Origin: a virus
Length of the DNA: 64,000 nt
IMG/VR virus record: IMGVR_UViG_3300043399_000633
Location: 32,887-96,886 of that record
Direction: 5' to 3' (one strand)
Part shown: in pieces, positions 8,401-17,588 of the stretch
Position numbering within the stretch: the first letter of the stretch is position 1
Layout of the letters: every line of letters starts with the position of its first letter
The notes under the pieces: model-generated
Seen by the model: the letters and a program-made list of their open reading frames with translations, nothing else
Told to the model about the DNA's origin: nothing
Databases searched by the model: none
Made by a program: the position numbers and the translations under genes

Positions 8401-9417
8401 ATGAAATGTATCTGGATTGAAAATAGAATAAGTATCGAAACTGATGGGTACACAAGACCATGTTGTTTAGAAACCGATAATCTTGCACGTATCGACAAGA
8501 TAGATAATGGAATTCTGCATAGCTTCAACCACTCAAAATTATTATCGCTAAGAGAAAATTTAAAAGATGGTTATGGACCACTAACTAAACGTTATTGCCA
8601 TAGATGTGAAGATTTAGAAACAAAAGGACAACCTAGTCTAAGAACAATAAGCGGCAATGCAGAAGGTCCGAGAAAACTCAAATATATACAGTTTAAGTTA
8701 AGCAATCAATGTCAGTTGGCTTGTGTTCATTGTGCCAGTGGCCGTAGCAGCACATGGGCAAAACTTAATGGTGAATCGCCCCATGTTAAGAAGGCATTTC
8801 AAATTACCGATGCCTTCATTGATGAACTGAAAATGCTGTTACCTGATATCGAAACATTGAAATTTTCGGGTGGCGAACCTTTTCTTCAACCTGAACATTG
8901 GAAACTCTTAGAAGTATTAAAATCAGAGAATCGTAGTCATTGCAAGTTAGAGTACATAACTAACGGGATTAGTCCAATACGACCTGATCTTTGGGAAGGA
9001 TGGAAATCAATAGATTGTTCTATAAGTGCAGATGGATTTGAGGATACGTATGAATGGTTTAGACGAGGTAGTAGTTGGTCAGAGTTACTAAGTAATATTA
9101 AAATCATTGAGCAATACAGTAATGTGTCTATAAATTTTGCAGTCACACCCTACACTGTTAGCGACTATTTACAGTCTAAAGAATTTTGGTCTGATAAGTA
9201 TCACTTTAGTGAATTCCCTGTCGTCTATCCGGCATATTGCAGTATGCTCAAATTCCCAACAGAATATATACAACAGTTAGATAGGTATACTGAAATTCCA
9301 TTCACTAGTGGATGCAGTCCAACAGGTGATATAAATATTTTTCGAAATTGGGCTAACAAAATTGATACAATGTGGAATACTGTTGGAAAAGCAAAACAAT
9401 TATTTTGGTGGATGTAG
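8401..9417 (+). CDS. Radical-SAM protein with N-terminal cysteine-rich (twitch-like) region
   Basis: 338 residues. CQLACVHC near residue 103 is a CxxxCxxC radical-SAM cluster loop, and FSGGEPF the SAM-binding GGE. Upstream cysteines (RPCCLE, CHRCED) suggest an auxiliary iron-sulfur site placed before the core. Such enzymes often modify peptides or RNA. Its 3' end overlaps the long frame of the next gene, whose likely start is 8 bp after this stop. Confidence 0.8.
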   Translation: MKCIWIENRISIETDGYTRPCCLETDNLARIDKIDNGILHSFNHSKLLSLRENLKDGYGPLTKRYCHRCEDLETKGQPSLRTISGNAEGPRKLKYIQFKLSNQCQLACVHCASGRSSTWAKLNGESPHVKKAFQITDAFIDELKMLLPDIETLKFSGGEPFLQPEHWKLLEVLKSENRSHCKLEYITNGISPIRPDLWEGWKSIDCSISADGFEDTYEWFRRGSSWSELLSNIKIIEQYSNVSINFAVTPYTVSDYLQSKEFWSDKYHFSEFPVVYPAYCSMLKFPTEYIQQLDRYTEIPFTSGCSPTGDINIFRNWANKIDTMWNTVGKAKQLFWWM

Positions 9418-9424
9418 TAAAAAC

Positions 9425-10627
9425 ATGAATGAAACCTTTTGCATATTGCCCTGGTTACATCTCTATGTACACACCGATGGTAATGTTTTTCCTTGCTGTA
9501 CTAGTTGGGCAGGAAAAGATTCAGCAGTATTGGGTAGTATAAAATCAGAATCATTAGAACACATATTCAATACAGATAAAATAAAGCAGTTAAGGTTAGA
9601 TATGTTATCTAACAAACACCGCAATGATGTATGCTTTAAGTGCTATACTCAAGAAAAACATGGTTATAATAGTCCTAGAATCGCACATAATCAACGTTTT
9701 CAGCATCTAACGAAAAATTTAATTAGTAGTACAGCAACTAATGGAGAAGTTTCTCCTAACATAAAATCTATTGATATTAGACTTACCAATACATGCAACT
9801 TAAAATGCAGAAAGTGTAATCCACAATTGAGTTCAGCTATCGAGGCTGAGCAAAAAAATAAAACCATATTAATACAAGATGAAACATCTATCGAGATTTT
9901 AGAAGAACAATATCCTAACATAGAACACATATACTTTGCCGGCGGGGAACCTAGTCTAATGAAATATCAGTATGATATTTTAGTAAAATTAATAGATTTG
10001 GGCAGAGCCCACGAAGTATCTCTTGATTATAATATCAATGGAACAAACTTAAAATACAAATCTCTTGACCTATTGTCACTTTGGTCTAAATTTAAAAGAG
10101 TTAATGTACTAGTAAGTATTGATGGGATAGACGAACATGCAGAATACATTAGACATGGGTTCAAGTGGCAATTGATATTAAAAAATATTCATAAGTTAAT
10201 GGAATATCAAAAAACATCTAACAATTTTCATTTGGGATATTTTTGTACAGTTGATATACTAAATGTACACCATATCATTGATCTAACAGAGTACTTCAAA
10301 AATACTGGATTAATTACAGATGACATCAATATGTCATACCATATTTTGATGTTGCCTAGATATTACAACATAGATATATTACCGGCAAAAATTAAACTAG
10401 ATTTGGTTACCAAAATAAATACCTATGTTGATACTAACAAAACAACTAACAATTTAAGTTTTTTTGAAACACTAAAATTGCAGCTCATGAAAAATCATGA
10501 CAAAGATTTTAGTAATGAACTTAAAGAGTTCAAAAAAGTCACTATGAATTTAGACAGGATAAGAGGTGAGAATTTTTGCAATACGTTCCCGTATTATAAA
10601 GAGATGTGGGATAATATTACCATTTAA
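9425..10627 (+). CDS. Twitch-domain radical-SAM protein
   Basis: 400 residues from the ATG at 9425; the frame is open further upstream but overlaps the preceding gene. FCILPWLHLYVHTDGNVFPCC is the N-terminal twitch/SPASM-like motif seen in many phage radical-SAM proteins, CNLKCRKC the cluster-binding loop, and FAGGEPSL the GGE motif. Paralogous in design to the gene at 8401. Substrate unknown. Confidence 0.82.
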   Translation: MNETFCILPWLHLYVHTDGNVFPCCTSWAGKDSAVLGSIKSESLEHIFNTDKIKQLRLDMLSNKHRNDVCFKCYTQEKHGYNSPRIAHNQRFQHLTKNLISSTATNGEVSPNIKSIDIRLTNTCNLKCRKCNPQLSSAIEAEQKNKTILIQDETSIEILEEQYPNIEHIYFAGGEPSLMKYQYDILVKLIDLGRAHEVSLDYNINGTNLKYKSLDLLSLWSKFKRVNVLVSIDGIDEHAEYIRHGFKWQLILKNIHKLMEYQKTSNNFHLGYFCTVDILNVHHIIDLTEYFKNTGLITDDINMSYHILMLPRYYNIDILPAKIKLDLVTKINTYVDTNKTTNNLSFFETLKLQLMKNHDKDFSNELKEFKKVTMNLDRIRGENFCNTFPYYKEMWDNITI

Positions 10628-10639
10628 TGTATATACCAA

Positions 10640-11206
10640 ATGAAATTTGCTTATTTAAACCTTCCTAAGTTACCAGAAGAATATGTTCAGTTGTGTCTAG
10701 ACAAAGTACCATTGGCCTGGTCTGATCCAAAATTGATAGAACTAAACAAAAAAGAAGGTATAAGTCATAGCATATCATATCTACCCAGTGAAGTAATAGT
10801 TTGGTTGATGCGCAACATTGTTCCTCTTATTGATCCCGTAAATGAACATCCTGAACTAAGATCAAAAATGATGTTACATATCAATGAATACATAGAGCAT
10901 GAAGAAGGCAACGGTGTGCACCCTATGCATTTGGATTATGGTAGAAAATACGCATTTAACTATGTACTAACTCCAGGCGCAGATATATTACCTACTACGA
11001 CATGGTACGAAAACGATAAGAAAACGATTATAGAACAACATCAAATTGAAGCAAAACGTTGGCATATTATCGCAGTTAATCCAGTATGGCATGGGGTAAA
11101 GGGGCAAGAAAAAGACAAATTGAGAACAATAGTTAGTTTATGTTATGATCCTATAGATTTAAATACGTTCGACATACGACAACATTTTGGACATTTAATT
11201 CAATGA
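10640..11206 (+). CDS. 2OG-Fe(II) oxygenase-like protein
   Basis: 188 residues. HPMHLDYGRKYAFNYVL provides HxD and WHGVKGQEKDKLRTIVSL the distal His and Arg. Placed between the radical-SAM gene and another hydroxylase with 4-bp overlap to the latter. Substrate unknown. Confidence 0.72.
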   Translation: MKFAYLNLPKLPEEYVQLCLDKVPLAWSDPKLIELNKKEGISHSISYLPSEVIVWLMRNIVPLIDPVNEHPELRSKMMLHINEYIEHEEGNGVHPMHLDYGRKYAFNYVLTPGADILPTTTWYENDKKTIIEQHQIEAKRWHIIAVNPVWHGVKGQEKDKLRTIVSLCYDPIDLNTFDIRQHFGHLIQ

Positions 11207-11718
11207 GATACTACAAATTGAATACAGTTTCAACTGTAAGTAATCTGTTACTAGAGTACACTATCCATTCTAAAGAATGGGAAAACAAAAACAGTTTTGA
11301 TCTTATCACAGTGCCCTACGAGTTGATTAAAACTGATATTACTCTAGACTACTTTTATCGTATATTAAAGGCATATCCAGTAATACTTAGGATGGAGCCA
11401 TATAGTTTCTATAGGTTTCATATTGACGAAAAGCGTAAATGTGCAATAAACATGTTACTAGATGGATTTGACAGTCACTGTTATTTTGCCGATCCCACAG
11501 ACTCTGAAGATGTGTTCAACAATGTTGAAGAATTAGTATATGAGCCTAATACGTATTACTTATTGAACACTACAAAGAAACATGCAGTGATGAATCGTAG
11601 TAAAACGAGATACATGTTTAGTATGGGTACTACTGCCCTCGATCATTCAATAGTTATGAATTTTTATGAAAAACTTCACTCTGCTTTAATTGACACCCAA
11701 TCGAAATCCCAATCGTAA
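11203..11718 (+). CDS. Aspartyl/asparaginyl-hydroxylase-like 2OG-Fe(II) protein
   Basis: 171 residues. YRFHIDEKRKCAINML carries HxD and the following Arg, HAVMNRSKTRYMFSMG the distal His-x-x-x-N and Arg. Same design as the genes at 7247, 12278, 17076 and 21667. Its 3' end overlaps a convergent gene by 43 bp. Confidence 0.72.
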   Translation: MRYYKLNTVSTVSNLLLEYTIHSKEWENKNSFDLITVPYELIKTDITLDYFYRILKAYPVILRMEPYSFYRFHIDEKRKCAINMLLDGFDSHCYFADPTDSEDVFNNVEELVYEPNTYYLLNTTKKHAVMNRSKTRYMFSMGTTALDHSIVMNFYEKLHSALIDTQSKSQS

Positions 11719-12278
11719 AATTTTTCATAGATTCCCCATTGTTTCGTATGCTGTATAATTATAGGGAAATCAATTTCTAACAAACCGTTATAAAACAAAT
11801 GATGCGGTTGTCTGGTAGAAATGCGATCATACATTTCACCCAATCTTCTACGTTTAAATACTTGAATTAGATTTTTGTTGTAGTCATTGAATGACAACAT
11901 CATCAATTTCATTTGATTTTGTATAGCCCAACGTTTACATGAAGGTAGTAAACTTTCTCTGAGAATGGACAAATGTCTATACTTTTCGTCAGTCCATGTT
12001 CTCACTCCTCCTATTGCTACATAGTTATTAAACTCACTCCTATACACTCCACCGCATGCTATAATTTTTGAATCTTCGAATAAGATTTGGTATTCACCGT
12101 TGATTCCATTAAAACGATCAGTTTTTTCTAGTATATACGGCAATGTGTGCTTTTCTTTTGGCCAGTCATCGTTCCACATATTTTGATATGATAATCTATT
12201 AGACGATATTTCCTTAAGGTACTTGAAAAAAGTTACTCTTTCGGGCTCTGACAATAAATGATACGTTTTAAATTCCAT
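11676..12278 (-). CDS. GNAT-like acetyltransferase
   Basis: 200 residues. A central beta strand (IIACGGVYR) followed by GGVRTWTDEKYRHLSI resembles the GNAT core and pyrophosphate-binding turn, though the usual Q/RxxGxG is loose. Its start overlaps the stop of the upstream minus-strand hydroxylase by 1 bp, so they form a two-gene unit. Confidence 0.6.
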   Translation of the reverse strand: MEFKTYHLLSEPERVTFFKYLKEISSNRLSYQNMWNDDWPKEKHTLPYILEKTDRFNGINGEYQILFEDSKIIACGGVYRSEFNNYVAIGGVRTWTDEKYRHLSILRESLLPSCKRWAIQNQMKLMMLSFNDYNKNLIQVFKRRRLGEMYDRISTRQPHHLFYNGLLEIDFPIIIQHTKQWGIYEKFYDWDFDWVSIKAE

Positions 12279-12799
12279 TATGAAATGTCGGTATTGAACA
12301 ACTTATTCTTAGAATGTAAATCCATTAGTTCAGTGTATGTATGTGTTTTTATCCCTATACTTAACATGATTCTATGTGAATTAGTAGTTTTATTCATTAC
12401 TGAGTGAGGTTCAGACACATTTAGAATAGTAAATTGATTTTTTACGTAGTTAACTACATGCTGGTTGAATTTTTTTTCTCGAAGATTTATTTCATATACT
12501 GACGTTATAAAGTTTTCATTTGGCTCAACCATTAACATGTTTAAAGCCACTATCCTAAAAGTATCTTTATGAGTAGGATATTGTGACTTGGGGAAATTTT
12601 TTAAGAATCCGGCATCCGATATCGGGACGTTGATAAATTTGGTAAAAAAACTTTTCAGAAAGGGACTTACGTCGCAACGAAATACCGGTGGCACTGCAGG
12701 GCTCCAATAGTAATTTTTTTCTACTTGCGATTCTAAGTACAGTTGATCCAATATTTTTTCAGGTTGGATTCCGGTATTGTAAAACAAATTGGAAGTCAT
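12278..12799 (-). CDS. Aspartyl/asparaginyl-hydroxylase-like 2OG-Fe(II) protein
   Basis: 173 residues. YPTHKDTFRIVALNML (HxD plus Arg) and PHSVMNKTTNSHRIMLSIG (distal His, Arg). It diverges from the gene at 12820, and both starts lie beside a shared palindromic TTTATAAATA that reads as a late promoter in both directions. Confidence 0.7.
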   Translation of the reverse strand: MTSNLFYNTGIQPEKILDQLYLESQVEKNYYWSPAVPPVFRCDVSPFLKSFFTKFINVPISDAGFLKNFPKSQYPTHKDTFRIVALNMLMVEPNENFITSVYEINLREKKFNQHVVNYVKNQFTILNVSEPHSVMNKTTNSHRIMLSIGIKTHTYTELMDLHSKNKLFNTDIS

Positions 12800-12803
12800 C
12801 TTT

Positions 12804-12815
12804 TATTTATAAATA
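12804..12815. promoter_or_regulatory. Bidirectional late-type promoter
   Basis: The sequence TATTTATAAATA contains TATAAATA on both strands, with divergent start codons 4-5 bp away on each side. T4-type late promoters consist of this box alone. Both transcripts would be almost leaderless. Confidence 0.5.
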
Positions 12816-12819
12816 CATA

Positions 12820-13371
12820 ATGATTTACTATCAAAAATTAGATATTGAAAATTTTGAAGTAATAATAGATGAAATTTTGAGATTTGCTGCTCCTAAGATT
12901 CCTCTGACTCAGAGGTATTTGGATGCAAATCCATTAGATATTTATAGATACACACCAAAATTATTTTGTTTTCTTCGTGAAAATTTTCACAAATTTCCTA
13001 TACTATTTAGGTTCTATAATAGCCCTCCGTATTACCAAATGCCACCTCATATTGACAATCATCCGGAAGCTGAGAATAAAATTGGGTTTAACATTCCATT
13101 GCTAGGTACAAAAGACACCACGATGAATTACTATTCAACCCCGGATGACAATTTAAGACTCACGTATACAGGATTTGCTAACATGCCAGCGCAAACGTTG
13201 AAAGACTATAGTAAACTAACCCTTTTAGCTAGCTTTGAACTTGATAAACCTACATTAGTCAGAACAGATATAATTCATGACATCGTTAATCAAAAAGATT
13301 CAAACAGACTGATTTTGGGTATGAAATGTTTAGGCACTACCTTCGAAGAAGTATATAAATTTAAATCATGA
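12820..13371 (+). CDS. 2OG-Fe(II) hydroxylase-like protein
   Basis: 183 residues from the ATG at 12820; a longer frame reads back through the divergent gene and is rejected. MPPHIDNHPEAENKIGFNIPL holds HxD, and IIHDIVNQKDSNRLILGMKC the distal His and Arg of the Asp/Asn hydroxylase fold. Overlaps the desaturase gene by 4 bp. Confidence 0.68.
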   Translation: MIYYQKLDIENFEVIIDEILRFAAPKIPLTQRYLDANPLDIYRYTPKLFCFLRENFHKFPILFRFYNSPPYYQMPPHIDNHPEAENKIGFNIPLLGTKDTTMNYYSTPDDNLRLTYTGFANMPAQTLKDYSKLTLLASFELDKPTLVRTDIIHDIVNQKDSNRLILGMKCLGTTFEEVYKFKS

Positions 13372-14132
13372 ATAACTATTTTTCAGCCACTCCAAAGTCT
13401 TTATTTATCCTACAACTAGTTTCGATGATGATACTAGTATTAGGAACTCCCCATGTAGATTTAAATTGGGTATACGTTATTTTATCTGTCATATTTTTTT
13501 ATTTATACAGTATCATAGGCGTAAGTATGATGTTACACCGATATTATAGTCACAAAAGTTTTAATCTCAATTTTTATCTTAAATGGGTATTGACTATTTT
13601 TGCATTACTGGCGAGCCGTGGAAGTCCATTGGGTTGGGTATATATACATAGAATTCACCACGCTACTAGTGATACTGAAAAAGATCCACATAGCCCACAT
13701 TGTGACAATTTCAGGTTTATAGGGTTCAGCCCAAATTATGACGATACCAAAAAAATAAACTATTTTATCGTCAAAGACCTATTAACACCTGCGCACATAA
13801 ACATTGACAAATATTACATGTTAATCATAATTGGATTCTTGCTAATGTTGGGTTTGATAAACTACAATCTAGTAGTTTACATATGGGCATTGCCTGTGCT
13901 TATGGTTAGCATAAGTCAAACAGCATTTAATTATTTTGCACACATGCACGGTTATAGAAATTTTGAGACCAGAGATCGTAGTACAAACAATGTTTACTTG
14001 TGGCCATTTATACTAGGTGATGCCTGGCATAATAATCATCATGCTCATGCAGAAAAATTGTCTACTAAAGTAAAACCATATGAACTAGATCCATTGGCTA
14101 GTATAATTACTTGGTTCAAGCTTGATAAATAA
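13368..14132 (+). CDS. Membrane fatty-acid desaturase, delta-9 type
   Basis: 254 residues, hydrophobic with about four membrane segments. Three histidine boxes: HRYYSH, HRIHH and HNNHH, the di-iron ligands of acyl-CoA/acyl-lipid desaturases (DesC/OLE1 group). These insert a cis double bond in membrane acyl chains. Shorter than bacterial homologues (about 300). A second desaturase follows directly. Confidence 0.88.
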   Translation: MNNYFSATPKSLFILQLVSMMILVLGTPHVDLNWVYVILSVIFFYLYSIIGVSMMLHRYYSHKSFNLNFYLKWVLTIFALLASRGSPLGWVYIHRIHHATSDTEKDPHSPHCDNFRFIGFSPNYDDTKKINYFIVKDLLTPAHINIDKYYMLIIIGFLLMLGLINYNLVVYIWALPVLMVSISQTAFNYFAHMHGYRNFETRDRSTNNVYLWPFILGDAWHNNHHAHAEKLSTKVKPYELDPLASIITWFKLDK

Positions 14133-14136
14133 CATC

Positions 14137-14910
14137 ATGATAAAATATATGGCCAGCAGCACAAAAGGTGCACAACTGTTTCAAATTACTGCATTAGTGG
14201 GTACCCTTATAGCGATTGCATTATATGGGCTATCGATTCAGTCTATATTGCTAATACTATTGGGTTACTTCCTATACGGTTGTCTGGGAATAGTAATAAC
14301 ATTTCATCGATACTTAACTCACAGAAGTTATGAAACTCATCCATGGCTAATAAAGATTTTTAGCCTATTGGGTTGTTTTTCGGTTACCGGTAGTCCATTA
14401 GCTTGGGTAGCGATACATATCAATCATCATTTAAAGAGTGACAAACCCGATGATCCGCATAGCCCATTATACAAGGGTTGGAAAATTTTCACACTTGATT
14501 ATGTCACACAAGTAGATAAAGATACTAAATGGCGAATGCGTGGACTAGTAACTGACAAGTATCAACAGTTTTTGCACCGTTATTACTTTCTACTAAACCT
14601 GTTGTATAGTTTAATGTTGTTTTTGATAGGTGGATTTTATCTTATGGTTTTCCTACACTGGGCTCCTGCTATAGTTACTGCGTTAATGAGCAACGTTGTA
14701 AACTATGTAGGGCATAAACCAAATTGGATCGGTGGATTCAGAACTTACAATTTACAAGATCAAAGCTCCAACAACTGGATATGGGCGATTCCTAGTTGGG
14801 GCGAGTCATGGCACAACAATCATCATAGATATCCTAAACGTTCATTTTTTGGAGAAAAATGGTATCAATTAGATATATCTGGTCTAATAATCAAACTTAT
14901 TAAACAGTAA
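14137..14910 (+). CDS. Membrane fatty-acid desaturase, delta-9 type (paralogue)
   Basis: 257 residues from the ATG at 14137. Histidine boxes HRYLTH, HINHH and HNNHH and several hydrophobic spans match the preceding gene. The middle box has Asn for Arg/Ile relative to the paralogue. ATAAATA lies 6 bp before the start. Two adjacent desaturases may differ in position or acyl carrier, or form a heteromer; not decidable here. Confidence 0.85.
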   Translation: MIKYMASSTKGAQLFQITALVGTLIAIALYGLSIQSILLILLGYFLYGCLGIVITFHRYLTHRSYETHPWLIKIFSLLGCFSVTGSPLAWVAIHINHHLKSDKPDDPHSPLYKGWKIFTLDYVTQVDKDTKWRMRGLVTDKYQQFLHRYYFLLNLLYSLMLFLIGGFYLMVFLHWAPAIVTALMSNVVNYVGHKPNWIGGFRTYNLQDQSSNNWIWAIPSWGESWHNNHHRYPKRSFFGEKWYQLDISGLIIKLIKQ

Positions 14911-14934
14911 TACTGTAAAACAAAACTCAATTCT

Positions 14935-15750
14935 ATGTTTTTAGCTCATAAAAATTCCATTGGACAAAATTCTTATCATGTGTTGAATCAATATGATAAG
15001 AAAAAAGTCCTTGTCAAATCAGAAAACTTTTCTCTAGTATCAAACATATGTCCACACCAACAAAGTTTACTATCTGTAAAAAATGGAACAGGTAATCGAG
15101 TGTGTCCTTACCATAATTGGTCATTCACTATAGGTGGAAGTCCTATTACTAGCGGAAGAACTGGGTACTATTGTCAAAACAATACTGCATTAAAAACAGA
15201 ACAAGTTTATGAATGGAATAGTTTATTGTTTTCCACCGACGTCGATTTTAAATGTGACCACGATTTTAGTAAATTGATATTGATGGAACATAGGATCGAC
15301 AGTGTAAAAGCAGATTATAGAAACATTATGGACTTGTTTCTAGATGTAGATCATATTCCTACTGTACACGCAGGTGTTTATGATATGATAGGTATAACTG
15401 ATACTAACGTGAATTGGCAATTCTATCATAACGGTAGTATTCAAACTGTAGCCCAAGGCGCGTCTTGGATTGCATTGTATCCAAATACTATGATTGAATG
15501 GCAAAAGGGTTCACTTTTTGTTACCGTTGCATTACCGATTGACAATAATTTGTCAAAAGTTTGTGTCTATAAATATATGGATTACACCTATTCCACATTG
15601 TGGAATATAAACGAAAAAGTCTGGGAAACTGCTTGGGCTCAAGACAAAGCACAAGCCGAATTGATAACTAAGTTTTCAGAAAACTTAAGCAACTTAGAGC
15701 CCCAAAAAATACACTACAGAGATTTTTTACGATCACATGGAACTAATTAA
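14935..15750 (+). CDS. Rieske non-haem iron oxygenase, alpha-subunit type
   Basis: 271 residues. Rieske cluster ligands: ICPHQ and CPYHNW near residues 40-65. The mononuclear iron site is NIMDLFLDVDHIPTVH (two His), with a later acidic ligand expected. Such enzymes hydroxylate or demethylate small substrates using a separate reductase, which I do not see here. Short for the family (350+). Overlaps the next gene by 14 bp. Confidence 0.8.
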   Translation: MFLAHKNSIGQNSYHVLNQYDKKKVLVKSENFSLVSNICPHQQSLLSVKNGTGNRVCPYHNWSFTIGGSPITSGRTGYYCQNNTALKTEQVYEWNSLLFSTDVDFKCDHDFSKLILMEHRIDSVKADYRNIMDLFLDVDHIPTVHAGVYDMIGITDTNVNWQFYHNGSIQTVAQGASWIALYPNTMIEWQKGSLFVTVALPIDNNLSKVCVYKYMDYTYSTLWNINEKVWETAWAQDKAQAELITKFSENLSNLEPQKIHYRDFLRSHGTN

Positions 15751-16645
15751 AGATAACTATTTATATGGTACTGGGCACGGTGATACGTGGCATGTAAATA
15801 TTGATCCACCAAAAAGACAAGTAAAAACCTATTTTGAAGAAACGCTAGAAGCAGTTGAATATGTATATGCTAATAAAACTGGAAAATTTCAAGTACTTTA
15901 CAGTGGTGGTATAGATAGTCAGTATGTCTGTGAAGTTTTGCTGCATTTGGGTATAGTGTTTGATCCTGTAATTATTGAATTGAAAAACTCAAATGGTGAG
16001 GTACTTAATATGCATGATATAAAATATGCATATGAGTTTTGCCAATCTAAAAATTTAACCCCGACAATTTATGATTTTGATTTTACTAAATTTTTGGATA
16101 GCGGAAAAAATGTTGAAATCGCTGAATCCGTGACATGTTGTTCATTTGCATTACCTGCAACTATGTATGTTGCTAGTCAATTAGACGGATTTACTTTGTT
16201 AGGAAATGATCCTCCCTACATGAGATTAGAACCAAACAATGTTTGGGTTTTAGAAGAATTAGAGTACATTCATAGTCTATTAAGATTTTATAAAAAATAT
16301 AAAGTTAACGGATGTCCGTTTTTACTATCATATACCCCCGAAATGATGTTATCGTTTCTGATGGACCCCAGTATTGTTGCATTGGGTACTGGTAAGATGC
16401 CAGGCAAGAAAGGCACAAACTCTACGAAGGCACAAGTTTTTAACAATGGCTCTAATTTTAATATACCTTCGTATGATTTTGTATCTAAAACACGTGTTAA
16501 ACAAACCGGGTATGAACAAATCTATCATTCAGAATTGCGCGAACATCCTAATATGAAAATATTTGAGGAGTTCAAAACTAAATGGAACGGAGAATATCTA
16601 GAACCATATGTTGATGTAGTGAAACGTTTATCGGTAAACCAATGA
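15737..16645 (+). CDS. PP-loop ATPase (N-type ATP pyrophosphatase)
   Basis: 302 residues. LYSGGIDSQYV near residue 53 is the SGGxDS pyrophosphate loop of asparagine synthetase, QueC and related enzymes, which adenylate a carboxylate or carbonyl before amide/thio transfer. No glutaminase domain. First gene of a five-gene overlapping run (PP-loop, GNAT, hydroxylase, PP-loop, TctC). Confidence 0.8.
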   Translation: MELIKDNYLYGTGHGDTWHVNIDPPKRQVKTYFEETLEAVEYVYANKTGKFQVLYSGGIDSQYVCEVLLHLGIVFDPVIIELKNSNGEVLNMHDIKYAYEFCQSKNLTPTIYDFDFTKFLDSGKNVEIAESVTCCSFALPATMYVASQLDGFTLLGNDPPYMRLEPNNVWVLEELEYIHSLLRFYKKYKVNGCPFLLSYTPEMMLSFLMDPSIVALGTGKMPGKKGTNSTKAQVFNNGSNFNIPSYDFVSKTRVKQTGYEQIYHSELREHPNMKIFEEFKTKWNGEYLEPYVDVVKRLSVNQ

Positions 16646-17079
16646 ATCATTTAGAAATCTTAGACACATACAAAAATTATCAATACGTGTACATGGACAA
16701 TTGCGAAGAATTGTCTAAAGAATATGACAGAATGTATGGTATCATTAAAGCTAGTGGTCATGCATTGGCTTCAGACGCATGGCCACTAGATGGTGGAATC
16801 TTATTGAAAAATGACAACGAAGTCATTGCCGGCGCATTCTTTAACTTATCTAAAAGTCGTGGATCACTATTAATACATATTATCTTTGTTGAAGAACAAC
16901 ATAGAAAACAAGGTATATACATTAAAATGCATTCTTTGATAGACCAAATTGGTAAAAAATTGGATCGTTCATCTATCTATTCATATATACACGCAGATAA
17001 TGAAGTTATGCAAAACCATATCATTACAAAAGTAGGATACAAAACAGTTATGCAATTGGTAAAAAGAGAAATCAAATGA
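16642..17079 (+). CDS. GNAT N-acetyltransferase
   Basis: 145 residues. FVEEQHRKQGIYIKMH is a GNAT motif A region (Q/RxxG). It sits between a PP-loop ATPase and a hydroxylase with 4-bp overlaps on both sides, implying one transcript and a shared small-molecule or peptide substrate. Confidence 0.75.
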   Translation: MNHLEILDTYKNYQYVYMDNCEELSKEYDRMYGIIKASGHALASDAWPLDGGILLKNDNEVIAGAFFNLSKSRGSLLIHIIFVEEQHRKQGIYIKMHSLIDQIGKKLDRSSIYSYIHADNEVMQNHIITKVGYKTVMQLVKREIK

Positions 17080-17588
17080 CTGATGAACTATTTTATAAAA
17101 TAGAGCAAGATGTAATTTTCTTAGACAAAGTGCGAGAATTTGCATCTACTGCTGAGTGGAAATGGGTACCATTCATGCATATCTCTCCCAACTTTCAAAA
17201 AACTTTGGGATTAGAATTGACCAAGCAAGATTCTTTATTAAGCAAATTGCAAAACAAATTTAACAGTACATTGCGTTTATATATGTTTCCTAGCATGACA
17301 GTATATAATTGGCACAGAGATGCTGAAATGGGATGCTCATTAAATCTAGTTATGGAAGACTATGACTCACATACCTTGTTTAACCCAAGCGACAACAAAG
17401 AAATTATAGATAATGTGATTGAATTAAAATATGAAAAAAACAAATGGCATTTATTCAACTCGCAGATTTTACATACTGTTTTGAATTTGGGATCTAATAA
17501 TAGAATATTATTGACTGTTACGTTCCCCAAACAAGTTAAATATCAAGAAGTACTTGAATATCTTAAAATAGAAGGATTAGTACCATGA
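17076..17588 (+). CDS. Aspartyl/asparaginyl-hydroxylase-like 2OG-Fe(II) protein
   Basis: 170 residues. YNWHRDAEMGCSLNLVM (HxD) and ILHTVLNLGSNNRILLTVTF (distal His, Arg). Linked by 4-bp overlaps to GNAT and PP-loop genes. The same hydroxylase, PP-loop, TctC order occurs in the minus-strand cassette at 21.7-24.3 kb. Confidence 0.75.
   Translation: MTDELFYKIEQDVIFLDKVREFASTAEWKWVPFMHISPNFQKTLGLELTKQDSLLSKLQNKFNSTLRLYMFPSMTVYNWHRDAEMGCSLNLVMEDYDSHTLFNPSDNKEIIDNVIELKYEKNKWHLFNSQILHTVLNLGSNNRILLTVTFPKQVKYQEVLEYLKIEGLVP

Noticed and set aside
12688-12819. Upstream extension of the hydroxylase at 12820
   Set aside because: It reads antisense through the divergent gene and crosses the late promoter.
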